From: Muricauda sp. SCSIO 65647
GTDB taxonomy: Bacteria > Bacteroidota > Bacteroidia > Flavobacteriales > Flavobacteriaceae
Direction of reading: 5' to 3'
Length of the DNA stretch: 64,000 bases
NCBI RefSeq assembly: GCF_021534965.1
Contig: NZ_CP091037.1
Coordinates: 536,501 to 600,500 of the forward strand
Part shown: one piece after another, positions 25,342-34,917 of the stretch
Position numbering within the stretch: the stretch's first letter is position 1
Layout of the letters: each line of letters opens with the position of its first letter
Translations under genes and position numbers: made by a program
Notes under the pieces: generated by a model
What the model saw: only the letters and a program-made list of their open reading frames with translations
Database searches by the model: none
What the model was told of the DNA's origin: nothing

Positions 25342-26001
25342 TCAGAAGAAATCGCTGTATTGCCAGATCCTGAAATCGACCGTGTTGAAATCGGGATTCT
25401 CTTTTTTCATCATTTTGTAGGAGGCAAGACTGCCCACCGCCCTGTTCGCCGAACCTGAAGGAGCGGTCAATGAGACCGTTTTGATCGTTTTTTTTGTTTC
25501 AGGATGCTCAAATTGATAAATACGCGGCACTTCATCATTGACCACCTCTAAAAAAACGGAATATTCGCGGCACAGTTTTCTGAAAAAATATTCTGGGCCG
25601 TTTTTACTGTTTCCCCCAGTGAACAACAAAGTATGAACCGTGGGAAACTTTCTTAAATAGCCAAACATATCACGCAATATCACTTGCTGCATACCCAAAT
25701 CTGAAGCATCAATCTTTTCTCGTTTTGCACTCTCAACAATATCACAAATGCCTATTTTTTCAGATTTCAGGAAACGTTTTCTTTGTTGTACGGCTTCCGA
25801 AGTGGTTTCAAATTTGAGTTTGAGATCGAAAATGCGGTCAAGAATGGCCCAAAGTTGTCCATCTCGGCTACCGTAGCAGAAATCAACATCACCCTGCTTC
25901 AAATCACCTGTTGAAAACCGAGGGGGCGGCAAAGTGCCCACAATAAGTTTTTCCACTCCCTCGAAAAGAAAAGGGGAATACGGATGTTGATGCAAAAACA
26001 T
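25342..26001 (-). CDS. Uracil-DNA glycosylase superfamily protein
   Basis: The 219 residues include IVGTLPPPRFSTG near residues 20-32, which corresponds to the UDG active-site loop, and VSLTAPSGSANRAVG near the C-terminus, matching the second conserved motif (PSGxANR type). The middle contains GICDIVESAKREKIDASDL. The usual catalytic Asp/Asn of classical UDG motif 1 is replaced by a Pro-rich loop, so the specificity, and even glycosylase activity, is uncertain. It is probably a DNA repair or base-excision protein. Confidence 0.7.
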   Translation of the reverse strand: MFLHQHPYSPFLFEGVEKLIVGTLPPPRFSTGDLKQGDVDFCYGSRDGQLWAILDRIFDLKLKFETTSEAVQQRKRFLKSEKIGICDIVESAKREKIDASDLGMQQVILRDMFGYLRKFPTVHTLLFTGGNSKNGPEYFFRKLCREYSVFLEVVNDEVPRIYQFEHPETKKTIKTVSLTAPSGSANRAVGSLASYKMMKKENPDFNTVDFRIWQYSDFF

Positions 26002-26074
26002 ATACCAAAGGTAGCCAAACCCAAATTTTGAACGGCTCTTTGATTTTCTTATTTTAAGGGAAAATTAGTCTTGA

Positions 26075-26112
26075 GATCCTCACCTCCCGATGGCCATCGG
26101 GAATGGGAATGA
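26075..26112 (+). repeat. Intergenic palindromic repeat before the bTHX gene
   Basis: A perfect 16-base palindrome CCCGATGGCCATCGGG lies at 26086-26101, flanked by GATCCTCACCT and AATGGGAATGAC. The arrangement is like other dispersed Flavobacteriaceae intergenic repeats that end in GGAATGAC. It sits 27 bases ahead of the small ribosomal protein gene. Confidence 0.6.
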
Positions 26113-26127
26113 CAAAAAACAATTTTC

Positions 26128-26262
26128 ATGGGAAAAGGAGACATCAAAACAAGAAGGGGCAAAATTGCCAATAAATCGTACGGTGCCAGACGAAAGAAAA
26201 AAATCAAAAAACGTACTTCGGTCGAGGAAAAAGTCGCGGTCGATAAGGCAAAAAAGGGTTAA
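26128..26262 (+). CDS. 30S ribosomal protein bTHX
   Basis: A 44-residue basic protein begins MGKGDIKTRRGKIANKSYGA and continues with RRKKKIKKR. It matches the bTHX family, found in Bacteroidota and Thermus, which binds at the top of the 30S head. It is shorter than common gene-calling cut-offs. Its last four bases overlap the convergent lipoprotein gene. No Shine-Dalgarno is visible before the ATG. Confidence 0.9.
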   Translation: MGKGDIKTRRGKIANKSYGARRKKKIKKRTSVEEKVAVDKAKKG

Positions 26263-26624
26263 TCTACCTTAAATGTGAGTTCGACACCACCATCGTCCGT
26301 AACATCGATTTGATAGGTGTACAACCCTAAGGGCAAGGGCTCTGATAATGAATCAGGCATAAAATTCAACTGCATTGAATCGGTCTCAATGGTAAGCGCA
26401 TCTTGACGATAGGCCACTTCATATTCCAAGTACTCAGAAAAACCTCCCGAAGGTATGTTTTCGTACACCATACTATCATTGCGTACCTGAACTAAGGAAA
26501 AGTTCAACTCGCTTAAATTCTGGATACGCACATTGGCACCTGCAAGGTTGTCATCACGGTCTTCACAGGCCAATAGGGCAGCAATGCCTACCAAGCATAA
26601 CGACAAAATGATTTTCTTCATCAA
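26259..26624 (-). CDS. Small hypothetical lipoprotein
   Basis: The product has 121 residues with a clear lipobox (GIAALLACEDR). The mature part is a predicted beta-rich domain (VRIQNLSELNFSLVQVRND and a C-terminal YTYQIDVTDDGGVELTFKV) that looks Ig- or lipocalin-like. No family with a known function is recognised. It is 39 bases downstream of yaaA on the same strand. Confidence 0.75.
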   Translation of the reverse strand: MMKKIILSLCLVGIAALLACEDRDDNLAGANVRIQNLSELNFSLVQVRNDSMVYENIPSGGFSEYLEYEVAYRQDALTIETDSMQLNFMPDSLSEPLPLGLYTYQIDVTDDGGVELTFKVD

Positions 26625-26663
26625 AGCTGTTTCTAAACAGAACGTTGAAACACTGAAAATATT

Positions 26664-27425
26664 CTATCGAATAAAAACGGGCTGGTGCTCTTTTAGGGTG
26701 TGTTCTTTGCTAAAGACATAGTCATCATAATCGAACCCCTTAAGGTCTTCCAAGGTCTCTGCATTGGTATCGAGCACATACCGTACCATCGAACCTCTTG
26801 CCTTTTTGGCGAAAAAACTGATCACTTTTAATTTGTCATTTTTCCAGTCCTTAAAAATGGGCGTAATAACGGGCACTTTCAACTTCTTCTCATCAATGGC
26901 TCCGAAATATTCGTTACTGGCAAGATTGATGAAAAGTTCACCATCTTCAAGTTCTTCATTAAGGTGGTCGGTGAGTTGTTTTTGCCAGAATTCATAAAGG
27001 TTCTTTTTTCTACCTACTTTTAGCTGAGTGCCCATTTCGAGACGATAGGGTTGAATCAAATCAAGAGGTTTGAGCATACCATATAGCCCCGATAAAATTC
27101 TTAACGTGTCTTGCAATCTGTCCAATTGGTCTTCAGAAATTGTGAGGGCATCCAAACCTTGGTACACGTCACCGTTAAAAGCATACATGGCAGGTCGTGC
27201 ATTATCGGGGGTAAAGGGCAGTGAAAAGTCTTGATTGCGCTGCCAGTTCAGCGTTGCCAAATTATCAGAGATAGACATCAATTTTGAAAGTGCCCTAGGT
27301 TTCTTTTTCGCCAGCAATTTGTTCAGCTTTTCTGACTGTTCCAAAAACCTTGGCTGGGTATATCTTGAGGTGGGCAATTGTGTTTCAAAATCAAGTGATT
27401 TTGCCGGGGAGATGACAATTTTCAT
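26664..27425 (-). CDS. yaaA: Peroxide stress protein YaaA (DUF328/UPF0246)
   Basis: The 253 residues are near the family norm. It starts [20 protein letters not shown], a signature of YaaA. Other conserved parts are [39 protein letters not shown] and [17 protein letters not shown]. coli YaaA limits intracellular iron and protects DNA from Fenton damage under H2O2. It stands between a pseudouridine synthase and the small lipoprotein; no regulatory site is evident. Confidence 0.95.
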   Translation of the reverse strand: MKIVISPAKSLDFETQLPTSRYTQPRFLEQSEKLNKLLAKKKPRALSKLMSISDNLATLNWQRNQDFSLPFTPDNARPAMYAFNGDVYQGLDALTISEDQLDRLQDTLRILSGLYGMLKPLDLIQPYRLEMGTQLKVGRKKNLYEFWQKQLTDHLNEELEDGELFINLASNEYFGAIDEKKLKVPVITPIFKDWKNDKLKVISFFAKKARGSMVRYVLDTNAETLEDLKGFDYDDYVFSKEHTLKEHQPVFIR

Positions 27426-27518
27426 GAGTGCTCAATTTTTTTCAAAAATAGTGATGATAATCTTTTTTGCCGAGCACAGCTCAAAAGTGTTTTCAATATT
27501 GACATCAAAAAAATTGAT

Positions 27519-28541
27519 TTATGAGTTATGCTTGGCATAATTGCGCCACTTTTCTCTACAAGCTGTCATGTCTTTTGGCATTTCTGAATCAAAGCGAAGA
27601 AATTTTCCTGTTTCAGGATGCTGAAATCCCAGTGTTTTGGCATGCAATGCTTGTCTTGGCAGTATCTTAAAAGCATTCTCAACGAACTGTTTATACTTGG
27701 TAAATGTTGTACCCTTTAAGATTTTGTCTCCACCATAGCGTTCATCATTAAAAAGGGTATGCCCGATATGCTTCATATGTACTCGAATTTGGTGGGTACG
27801 GCCAGTTTCCAATTTACACGATACCAATGTCACATAACCAAATCGTTCAATTACTTTATAGTGGGTAACGGCCTCTTTGCCCTGCCCATCATCAGGAAAG
27901 ACCATCATCTGTAAACGATTTTTCGGATTACGACCGATATTGCCCTCAATGGTGCCTTCATTCTCTTCAACATTTCCCCAAACAAGTGCCACATATTCCC
28001 TTTCACTGGTCTTTTCAAAAAACTGATTGGCAAGATGGGTCATCGCTGTCTCGGTCTTTGCAATTACCAATAGCCCAGAAGTATCTTTATCGATTCGGTG
28101 TACCAATCCAGGACGATCATTGCTATTCTTCGGCAGATTCTCAAAATGGTGCACAAGGGCATTGATCAAAGTACCTGAATAGTTGCCGTGCCCAGGATGC
28201 ACGACCATGCCAGCTGGTTTGTTGACCACCAGTAAAAAACCATCTTCATAAACAACATCAAGGGGAATGTCTTCTGCAGTCAACAAAAACTCATAGGGTG
28301 GGTGCTCGAACATCACCTTGACCTCATCGCCCGACTTTACTTTATAGTTTTGCTTGACCGTTGCGCCGTTCACCCATATTTGTCCCTGCTTTGCGGCCTG
28401 TTGGATTTTGTTTCTAGTGGCATTTTCGATAAAATTCATTAAAAATTTATCGACCCGCAACGGTTCTTGGCCTTTAGCCGCCACAAACTTGTAGTGTTCA
28501 AAAAGCTCTTCTTGAGTGGTTTCTTCGTTGCCTGAATCCAT
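27519..28541 (-). CDS. rluD: RluA/RluD-family 23S rRNA pseudouridine synthase
   Basis: The product has 340 residues. An S4 RNA-binding domain (PLRVDKFLMNFIENATRNKI, then KQGQIWVNG) is followed by the catalytic domain with Asp in HRIDKDTSGLLVIAKT and the TGRTHQIRVHMKHIGHT motif. By family it modifies uridines of 23S rRNA (positions such as 1911/1915/1917 for RluD); the exact sites are inferred. Its start codon shares one base with the stop of the PASTA gene, so the two are coupled. Confidence 0.92.
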   Translation of the reverse strand: MDSGNEETTQEELFEHYKFVAAKGQEPLRVDKFLMNFIENATRNKIQQAAKQGQIWVNGATVKQNYKVKSGDEVKVMFEHPPYEFLLTAEDIPLDVVYEDGFLLVVNKPAGMVVHPGHGNYSGTLINALVHHFENLPKNSNDRPGLVHRIDKDTSGLLVIAKTETAMTHLANQFFEKTSEREYVALVWGNVEENEGTIEGNIGRNPKNRLQMMVFPDDGQGKEAVTHYKVIERFGYVTLVSCKLETGRTHQIRVHMKHIGHTLFNDERYGGDKILKGTTFTKYKQFVENAFKILPRQALHAKTLGFQHPETGKFLRFDSEMPKDMTACREKWRNYAKHNS

Positions 28542-29134
28542 TATTCATTAGATTCAGCTTGAATGCGGGCACTTTCAGGTATATTGCCATTACCACATAT
28601 CAGTTCAATCTTTGATGTTTTGGGAAGCTTGTCACCCGGTTTTACATATTTGCCCTTATGCTTCATGTTGTACACCATGTCTTTGCCAAGTTCATCGATA
28701 TAGGTTACGCGCTGTACATCAAGACCCACGGCCCTGAGCATCGATTTGGCATTGCGTTGGGTCACTTGAATTACATTGGGTATCGTAACTTTCTTGTACC
28801 CAGAAGGATTGACCGTGAAATAAATCTTACGATTTACCTTTACCTTATTGCCCGCTGGCGGGTCTTGCTCTAAAATGGAAAAACGAGGGTAGTCAGGATC
28901 ATAATTTGTAGAGTCGAGCACTTCATAACGAAGTCCGGCCCCTTCCGCGACCTTGCGCATCTCCATTACCGACATTTTTGAGAAATCAGGTACCTCAACG
29001 AATTCGCCATGATGGGTCGTGCTCTTGAGCCAACTGAGCACCAAGAAGCAAAGCGCCACCAAGACTGCCAACGCCAACCCTATCTGAATCAAAAAAATAC
29101 GGCTTCGTAAAAACTCAAAAAAATGCCTCATCAA
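28541..29134 (-). CDS. PASTA-domain membrane protein
   Basis: The product has 197 residues: a short cytoplasmic stretch, one membrane helix (FLIQIGLALAVLVALCFLVL, about 15-34), and then at least two PASTA repeats (VEVPDFSKMSVMEMRKVAEG and VTIPNVIQVTQRNAKSMLRA) plus a partial third ending KIELICGNG. PASTA domains bind peptidoglycan fragments or beta-lactams. No kinase domain is attached, unlike PknB. It is divergently placed from ddl, the D-Ala-D-Ala ligase, which fits a cell-wall role. Confidence 0.9.
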   Translation of the reverse strand: MMRHFFEFLRSRIFLIQIGLALAVLVALCFLVLSWLKSTTHHGEFVEVPDFSKMSVMEMRKVAEGAGLRYEVLDSTNYDPDYPRFSILEQDPPAGNKVKVNRKIYFTVNPSGYKKVTIPNVIQVTQRNAKSMLRAVGLDVQRVTYIDELGKDMVYNMKHKGKYVKPGDKLPKTSKIELICGNGNIPESARIQAESNE

Positions 29135-29205
29135 TTCGGTATTGTTCGAACAAATATAGAAAAACAGTGCTTTTTTCTTTACTTTGGCCGTGTGATATTT
29201 GGGGA

Positions 29206-30186
29206 ATGAAAAAAAAGAACATCGCCATCATTATGGGTGGCTATTCAAGCGAATACAACATTTCGATAAAAAGCGGAAATGTGGTGTTCAAACATCTTGA
29301 TGCAGAAAAATACAATACGTTCCGCCTTGTCATAACCAAAGAAAAGTGGGTCTACCTTGATGAGGCTGAAAACGAATACCCGGTCGATAAATCCGATTTT
29401 AGCATAGCTCCCGCTGGTGCAAAAATACATTTCGATTGTGTCTTCAATGCCATTCACGGTACCCCTGGAGAAGATGGTTTAATGCAGGCCTATTTTGAAC
29501 TGTTGGGCATTCCACAAACATCGTGCAATCACTACCAGGCCGCATTGACCTTCAACAAGCGCGATCTTTTGAGTACCTTGAAACCACACGGTATCAAATG
29601 TGCCGCTTCGTACTTGCTTGATTTGGGTGATGCCATTGATGAAAATGCCATTGTCAAAAGGGTCGGCCTACCTTGTTTTGTGAAGGCAAATAAGGCAGGA
29701 AGCAGCTATGGTATCTCAAAGGTTTACAAAAAAGAAGATTTGCACGAAGCCATTAAAAAAGCTTTTGAGGAAGATGATGAAATCATTATTGAAACTTTCT
29801 TGGATGGCGTTGAGGTATCGGTCGGGGTCATTACCTACAATGGGCAAGTCACGGTACTGCCCATTACCGAAATCGTAAGTGAAAACGACTTCTTTGATTT
29901 TGCTGCCAAATATGAAGGCAAGTCGCAAGAAATCACCCCGGCCAGAATATCAAAACAGAAAGAGCTTAAGGTCATGGCCATTGCCAAGAAGGTGTATGAG
30001 CTATTAAAATTGAATGGATTTTCACGCAGTGAGTACATCTTTGTCGATGACGAACCATATTTACTTGAGGTCAACACCACTCCAGGTCTTACCGAAGAGA
30101 GCATATTGCCCAAACAGGCGAATGAAGCCGGTATCTCGCTGACAGAACTCTTTGAGAGCAGTATAGAGGAAGTCTTGAAACAATAG
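29206..30186 (+). CDS. ddl: D-alanine--D-alanine ligase
   Basis: Ddl makes the D-Ala-D-Ala dipeptide for peptidoglycan. The start was set at the ATG at 29206 (MKKKNIAIIMGGYSSEYNIS), giving 326 residues; upstream in-frame residues do not fit the family. ATP-grasp features include AIHGTPGEDGLMQAYFELLG, LPCFVKANKAGSSYGISKV, ETFLDGVEVSVGV and the C-terminal EVNTTPGLTEESILPKQA. It is followed by coaD after 36 bases. Confidence 0.96.
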   Translation: MKKKNIAIIMGGYSSEYNISIKSGNVVFKHLDAEKYNTFRLVITKEKWVYLDEAENEYPVDKSDFSIAPAGAKIHFDCVFNAIHGTPGEDGLMQAYFELLGIPQTSCNHYQAALTFNKRDLLSTLKPHGIKCAASYLLDLGDAIDENAIVKRVGLPCFVKANKAGSSYGISKVYKKEDLHEAIKKAFEEDDEIIIETFLDGVEVSVGVITYNGQVTVLPITEIVSENDFFDFAAKYEGKSQEITPARISKQKELKVMAIAKKVYELLKLNGFSRSEYIFVDDEPYLLEVNTTPGLTEESILPKQANEAGISLTELFESSIEEVLKQ

Positions 30187-30222
30187 ATTTATCAGTATCT
30201 TTAAAAAAACCTAAAACGTTTT

Positions 30223-30681
30223 ATGAGAAGAGCCATTTTTCCAGGGTCATTCGATCCAATAACGCTAGGGCACTATGACATTATAAAGCGCGGCATCACC
30301 CTATTCGATGAGCTCATTATTGCCATTGGGATCAATACTGACAAAAAGTATATGTTCTCTCTCGATGAGCGTAAAAAATTCATTGAAGACGCGTTTGCCG
30401 ATGAGGCTTTTATCAAGGTGATGACCTACGAAGGGCTGACGGTAGATTTTTGTAAAAAGGTAGAGGCCGATTTTATTTTGCGGGGTTTACGAAATCCGGC
30501 TGACTTTGAATTTGAAAAGGCAATTGCCCATACCAACCGCAAACTTTCAGAGATAGAAACAGTTTTCTTGCTCACTTCGTCAGGTAAGTCATATATCAGT
30601 TCATCGATTGTTCGCGATGTCATACGCAATGGGGGCGATTATACCGGATTGGTGCCCCATACAGTAGTAACAAAGCGGTAA
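30223..30681 (+). CDS. coaD: Phosphopantetheine adenylyltransferase
   Basis: CoaD adenylylates 4'-phosphopantetheine in coenzyme A synthesis. It has 152 residues, as usual. The nucleotidyltransferase motif PGSFDPITLGHYDIIKR carries the HxGH-type site (here LGHYD), and the second site is SGKSYISSSIVRDV. FILRGLRNPADFEFEKAIAH is also typical. It lies downstream of ddl and probably shares its transcript. Confidence 0.96.
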   Translation: MRRAIFPGSFDPITLGHYDIIKRGITLFDELIIAIGINTDKKYMFSLDERKKFIEDAFADEAFIKVMTYEGLTVDFCKKVEADFILRGLRNPADFEFEKAIAHTNRKLSEIETVFLLTSSGKSYISSSIVRDVIRNGGDYTGLVPHTVVTKR

Positions 30682-30853
30682 ACTCTTCATGTACTTCTAG
30701 GTTTTCCAGTTCTTCTGACTTGCATTTTCTGACAGATTTTTATGGCCAAAAAGTCGCAAAAATCCAATAATACCACAATTTTAGGGTGATTCACAACATT
30801 AAACACCTCTCGTAGTCCATATAATTATAGATTAGTAAGAAAATTCCTAGTAA

Positions 30854-32704
30854 TTGAAAAGCACAAAGTCTTTTACCAGTAGTTATCTAATCAAACAATT
30901 GCCCAGTGCGACAGCTTATCTAAACATCGATTTAGAGCTTGTTCATGCCTCTGACAATTGGATAGAAGCCTTTGGTCTCACAAAAAAGAATGTGTTTGGC
31001 AAAAACATTTACGAGCTTCTTGAACATGCTGATGAAGATTGGTTGAAAAGTTTAAACGAAAGCCTTCTCGGATATCACCAAAAAGGCCTGACCAGTTTTG
31101 TCAACAATGACGGATTTGAAAAGTGGTTCGAGTGGATGCATCTTCCTTGGTATGATGAACACGAAAACATCATCGGTACCATTATGCAGGTAGATGATAT
31201 AAGTGAATCGTATGGCGACCAACTTGAAATCGAACGTTTGCAATCATTACTGCAATCACAATCAGAAATCGCCAAGGTAGGTAACTGGGAGTTCAATCTC
31301 ATTACCAAGAAGTTAAGCTGGTGCCAGATGACCAAAAAAATACATGAGGTACCCGAAGACTTTGTGCCCTCTATTGAAACCGGCATCGATTTTTATAAAC
31401 AGGGCCATAGTAGAAATACCATCTCAATGTTGGTGCACAAAGCTATAGCAGATGGCACCCCCTTTAGTGAAAAATTACAGATAGTTACCGCCAAGAACAA
31501 TGAGAAATGGGTTTTGGCAGCAGGAAAAGTCGTTTCAAAAGAAGGCAAATTCATACGTCTTGTCGGTACTTTTCAAGACATAGATGAACAAGTCAAATCT
31601 GAGATAAAGACCAAGGAAAATCAGAAGTTGCTCAATACCTTGCTCGACAGTCTGCCCATGAACGTCTATGTAAAAGACAAAGAATCAAGAAAAATTCTTG
31701 TGAACCAGTCAGAATGCGAGTATTTGGGGGTAAGGGACAAAAAAGAACTTATTGGAAAAAGCGATTTCGAACTATACGGTAAGTCTATCGCCAGAATTTC
31801 CAGGGACGAAGATGTCGAGGTAATGAAAACCCTGACACCGATTATTGGCAAAGAAACCATAAGTGTCAAAAAAGATGGCACGTCAACCACTTTTCTTACT
31901 TCAAAAATTCCTCTTTTAGACATGGACGGCAATGCCAACGGCGTCATTGGACTGAGCATGGACATCACTCAATTGAAGGAAAAGGAAAATGAACTGAGAA
32001 ACCTCATCAACGTCACCGCGATACAGAATAAAAAACTGATAAGCTTTGCCCATATCGTATCGCACAACCTAAGGTCTCATACTGCGAATTTTTCGATGCT
32101 GTTGAATTTTCTGGTAAAGGAAAAAGATGCGAAAGAAAAAAAGCGAATTATGAATATGTTGACGCATGCTTCTGACAATCTTATGAGAACACTAGAAGAT
32201 CTGAACGAGGTTGTCAGCATCAATACCAATGTCAATGTTGAACGAAAATCACTAAACCTGAACAAAAAATTGACAAAAATTCAACAAAACCTTTCCGCTT
32301 TGCTAGATGAGCACAGGGTAGTGATTGTGAATGAAATTCCTGATACGTTCTCTGTTTGGTCTGTGCCGGCCTACCTTGAGAGTATCTTATTGAACCTCAT
32401 TACCAATGCGGTAAAATATAGGCATCCAGAAAGAGACCCCATTATACACTTTAGGGCATTTAACAAAGGGGGCTTTACCATTTTTTCAATTGAAGACAAC
32501 GGAATGGGCATTGACATGGCCAAAAATGGTGAAAAGCTGTTTGGCATGTACAAGACCTTTCATAACAACGAAGATTCACGGGGAATGGGCCTGTACATCA
32601 CAAAAAACCAAGTTGAGGCCATGGGGGGCAGTATAAAGGCAAGCAGTAAATTGAACAAGGGCACAACCTTTAATGTTTATTTCAAGAATGAAGAAAATCG
32701 ATAG
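30854..32704 (+). CDS. PAS-domain sensor histidine kinase
   Basis: The product has 616 residues with no membrane helix, so it is probably cytoplasmic. Three PAS-like domains are suggested: about 12-125 (QLPSATAYLNIDLELVHASD), 130-250 and 258-385 (LDSLPMNVYVKDKESRKILV). The dimerisation/phosphoacceptor region has His404 in HIVSHNLRSH. The ATPase domain shows NLITNAVKYRHPERD, IEDNGMGIDM and RGMGLYITKNQVEAMGG. A TTG at 30854 is the apparent start, since no ATG exists near the N-terminus of the first PAS. It overlaps the response-regulator gene by 17 bases, marking them as cognate partners. Confidence 0.9.
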   Translation: MKSTKSFTSSYLIKQLPSATAYLNIDLELVHASDNWIEAFGLTKKNVFGKNIYELLEHADEDWLKSLNESLLGYHQKGLTSFVNNDGFEKWFEWMHLPWYDEHENIIGTIMQVDDISESYGDQLEIERLQSLLQSQSEIAKVGNWEFNLITKKLSWCQMTKKIHEVPEDFVPSIETGIDFYKQGHSRNTISMLVHKAIADGTPFSEKLQIVTAKNNEKWVLAAGKVVSKEGKFIRLVGTFQDIDEQVKSEIKTKENQKLLNTLLDSLPMNVYVKDKESRKILVNQSECEYLGVRDKKELIGKSDFELYGKSIARISRDEDVEVMKTLTPIIGKETISVKKDGTSTTFLTSKIPLLDMDGNANGVIGLSMDITQLKEKENELRNLINVTAIQNKKLISFAHIVSHNLRSHTANFSMLLNFLVKEKDAKEKKRIMNMLTHASDNLMRTLEDLNEVVSINTNVNVERKSLNLNKKLTKIQQNLSALLDEHRVVIVNEIPDTFSVWSVPAYLESILLNLITNAVKYRHPERDPIIHFRAFNKGGFTIFSIEDNGMGIDMAKNGEKLFGMYKTFHNNEDSRGMGLYITKNQVEAMGGSIKASSKLNKGTTFNVYFKNEENR

Positions 32705-33101
32705 TATCTATATCGTTGATGATGATCCCATAACCGTTTTTGGTATTTCAAAGATGTTGGGCATAGTGGTCGAATGTAATGACATTACAACCTTCAATAA
32801 TGGAAAAGAGGCATTGGATGATTTCATAAAGCGATGGGATTCGAACAAGAAATTGCCCGATGTTATTTTCTTGGATATCAATATGCCCATAATGGACGGT
32901 TGGGGATTTTTAGACGAATTCTTGAAATTGGAGGTTTCTAAGAAAATTAGAATCAATATCATAACCTCTTCCATCGATCCCGTTGATTACGAAAAATGGC
33001 TGCGCTACAAACAGACCACCCATCACTTCATAGACTATAAGAATAAGCCTGTTTTCAAAATAGAGGAACAGGACATCGATCATATCGACATGGCCTCATA
33101 G
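32688..33101 (+). CDS. Single-domain response regulator
   Basis: The 137 residues form one REC domain without an output domain. The acidic pocket is DDDP (residues 11-14) and the phosphoacceptor is Asp63 in VIFLDINMPIMDGW. The switch residue lies in INIITSSID, and the conserved Lys follows in KNKPV. The ATG at 32688 was chosen because MKKIDSIYIVDDDP is the family N-terminus. Its overlap with the upstream kinase gene implies they form a two-component or phosphorelay pair; the output target is not nearby. Confidence 0.92.
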   Translation: MKKIDSIYIVDDDPITVFGISKMLGIVVECNDITTFNNGKEALDDFIKRWDSNKKLPDVIFLDINMPIMDGWGFLDEFLKLEVSKKIRINIITSSIDPVDYEKWLRYKQTTHHFIDYKNKPVFKIEEQDIDHIDMAS

Positions 33102-33144
33102 CCATTTTATTGCCTATTTTTATACTTTATCAAACAGCTGTAAG

Positions 33145-34914
33145 ATGAAGTATGTCAGCATTCTCGTAATTTTTGTGCTGATAGGCTGTCAGAAAAAACC
33201 AGAAGATACCGTTCACGAATACATTACCCCTTTCGAGACTTCTGATAGCCTTGAGACCGCTACCTATCAAGAGACCATTGATTTTTACATCGAATTGGCA
33301 AAAGATTTTCCCGAAATCAATGTACAGAATATCGGTGAAACCGATAGTGGCCACCCGCTGCACATGGTGACATACAATGTCGATAGTGATTTCAACTTTC
33401 AAAAGGTAGGTCAGAAAAAAGTTGCCGTGCTCATAAACAATGGTATTCATCCTGGTGAAAGCGACGGTATTGATGCAACGATGCTTTTGTTCAGAGATTT
33501 GGCCATTGACAAAATTGAAAGTCCAGAAAATGTGGTGGTAGTTACCATCCCCATCTACAATGTGGGCGGGGCGCTGAATCGAAATTCGACCTCAAGGGTC
33601 AACCAAAATGGTCCAGAATCTTATGGTTTTCGTGGAAATGCACGCAATTATGACCTCAACCGTGATTTTATCAAGGTAGACACAAAAAATGCAAAGACCT
33701 TCACAGAAATATTTCATTTGGTCAAACCTGATGTATTTATCGACAACCATGTAAGCAATGGGGCTGATTACCAATATACCCTGACCCATCTGTTCACGCA
33801 GCACAATAAAATGGGTGGAGCTCTGCGCACATATCTACATGAGGTATTGGTGCCCGGACTTGAAAATAAATTAGCAGACAAAAATTGGGATATTACCCCT
33901 TACGTCAATGTTTTCAACAGAGTCCCTGAATCAGGTTTCAGTCAATTTTTGGATACTCCCCGATATTCGACAGGTTACACCTCTCTTTGGAATACCCTTG
34001 GCATGATGGTGGAGACCCACATGCTGAAACCCTATGAAAAAAGGGTCAAAGGCACCTATGAATTGATGAAAAGCATGTTACAAATTGTGGATGCCGATCA
34101 TGAAGAAATCAAAAAACTTCGAAACGAGATGGCAACAAAAGTCGAAGATGTCGAGCATTACCATCTAAATTGGAAAATCGATACGACAAAGTCCTCAATA
34201 TTGGATTTTAAAGGATATGGGGCAGATACGCTGATAAGCGAAATCACGGGAATGGATCGTCTAAAATATGACCGAAATAGGCCTTTTGTAAAAAAGGTCG
34301 AATACCAAAATTATTATGTGCCCGCTGATACTGTTGTGGTTCCGTTCGCGTACATCATCAAAAAACCATGGAAAGAAATCATCGATAGACTGGATTGGAA
34401 CCAAATCGAATATTTTGAATTGGAAAAGGACACGGTTTTGGAAGTGGAAACATACCGAATCGAAGACTACAAGACACTTACCTATGCCTATGAGGGACAC
34501 TACCCCCATTATAGTACCAAGGTTGGTTCAAGTTTACAAAAAGTGGTTTTCAACAAAGGTGATTATGTGGTACCAACCAACCAAACTGGATTACGCTATC
34601 TAATGGAAACCCTTGAACCCCAAGCCCCTGATTCTTTTTTCAACTGGAACTTTTTTGATGCCATTTTGCAGCAAAAAGAAGGTTTTTCTCCTTATGTCTT
34701 TGAAGATTTGGCCCTTGCTTTGCTCAAAAAGGATGAAAGATTACGAACCCTCTTCTTAACGAAAAAGATAAATGACACCACCTTTGCCAAAGATTGGTAT
34801 GCCCAGCTTGACTGGATTTATAAGCGTTCTCCCCACTATGAGCGGGCGCATTTGAGATATCCCGTTTATCGGGTACCCAAAGACAGTAGGGCTTCCGATT
34901 TTTTTATCCGGTAA
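33145..34914 (+). CDS. M14-family zinc carboxypeptidase lipoprotein
   Basis: The product has 589 residues with a lipoprotein signal (ILVIFVLIGCQKKPED). The M14 catalytic domain shows NNGIHPGESDGIDATMLLFR (metal His and Glu), a substrate-binding RNYDLNRDFIKVDT, DNHVSNGADYQYT (third metal ligand) and MMVETHMLKPYEKR, which carries the catalytic Glu. A C-terminal extension from about 330 is typical of Bacteroidota homologues. It probably trims exported peptides. It converges on the Nudix gene with a three-base gap. Confidence 0.9.
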   Translation: MKYVSILVIFVLIGCQKKPEDTVHEYITPFETSDSLETATYQETIDFYIELAKDFPEINVQNIGETDSGHPLHMVTYNVDSDFNFQKVGQKKVAVLINNGIHPGESDGIDATMLLFRDLAIDKIESPENVVVVTIPIYNVGGALNRNSTSRVNQNGPESYGFRGNARNYDLNRDFIKVDTKNAKTFTEIFHLVKPDVFIDNHVSNGADYQYTLTHLFTQHNKMGGALRTYLHEVLVPGLENKLADKNWDITPYVNVFNRVPESGFSQFLDTPRYSTGYTSLWNTLGMMVETHMLKPYEKRVKGTYELMKSMLQIVDADHEEIKKLRNEMATKVEDVEHYHLNWKIDTTKSSILDFKGYGADTLISEITGMDRLKYDRNRPFVKKVEYQNYYVPADTVVVPFAYIIKKPWKEIIDRLDWNQIEYFELEKDTVLEVETYRIEDYKTLTYAYEGHYPHYSTKVGSSLQKVVFNKGDYVVPTNQTGLRYLMETLEPQAPDSFFNWNFFDAILQQKEGFSPYVFEDLALALLKKDERLRTLFLTKKINDTTFAKDWYAQLDWIYKRSPHYERAHLRYPVYRVPKDSRASDFFIR

Positions 34915-34917
34915 TGG

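Noticed and set aside
30682-30853. Possible small RNA or gene between coaD and the histidine kinase
   Set aside because: The stretch contains no convincing frame, hairpin with T run, or promoter pair.
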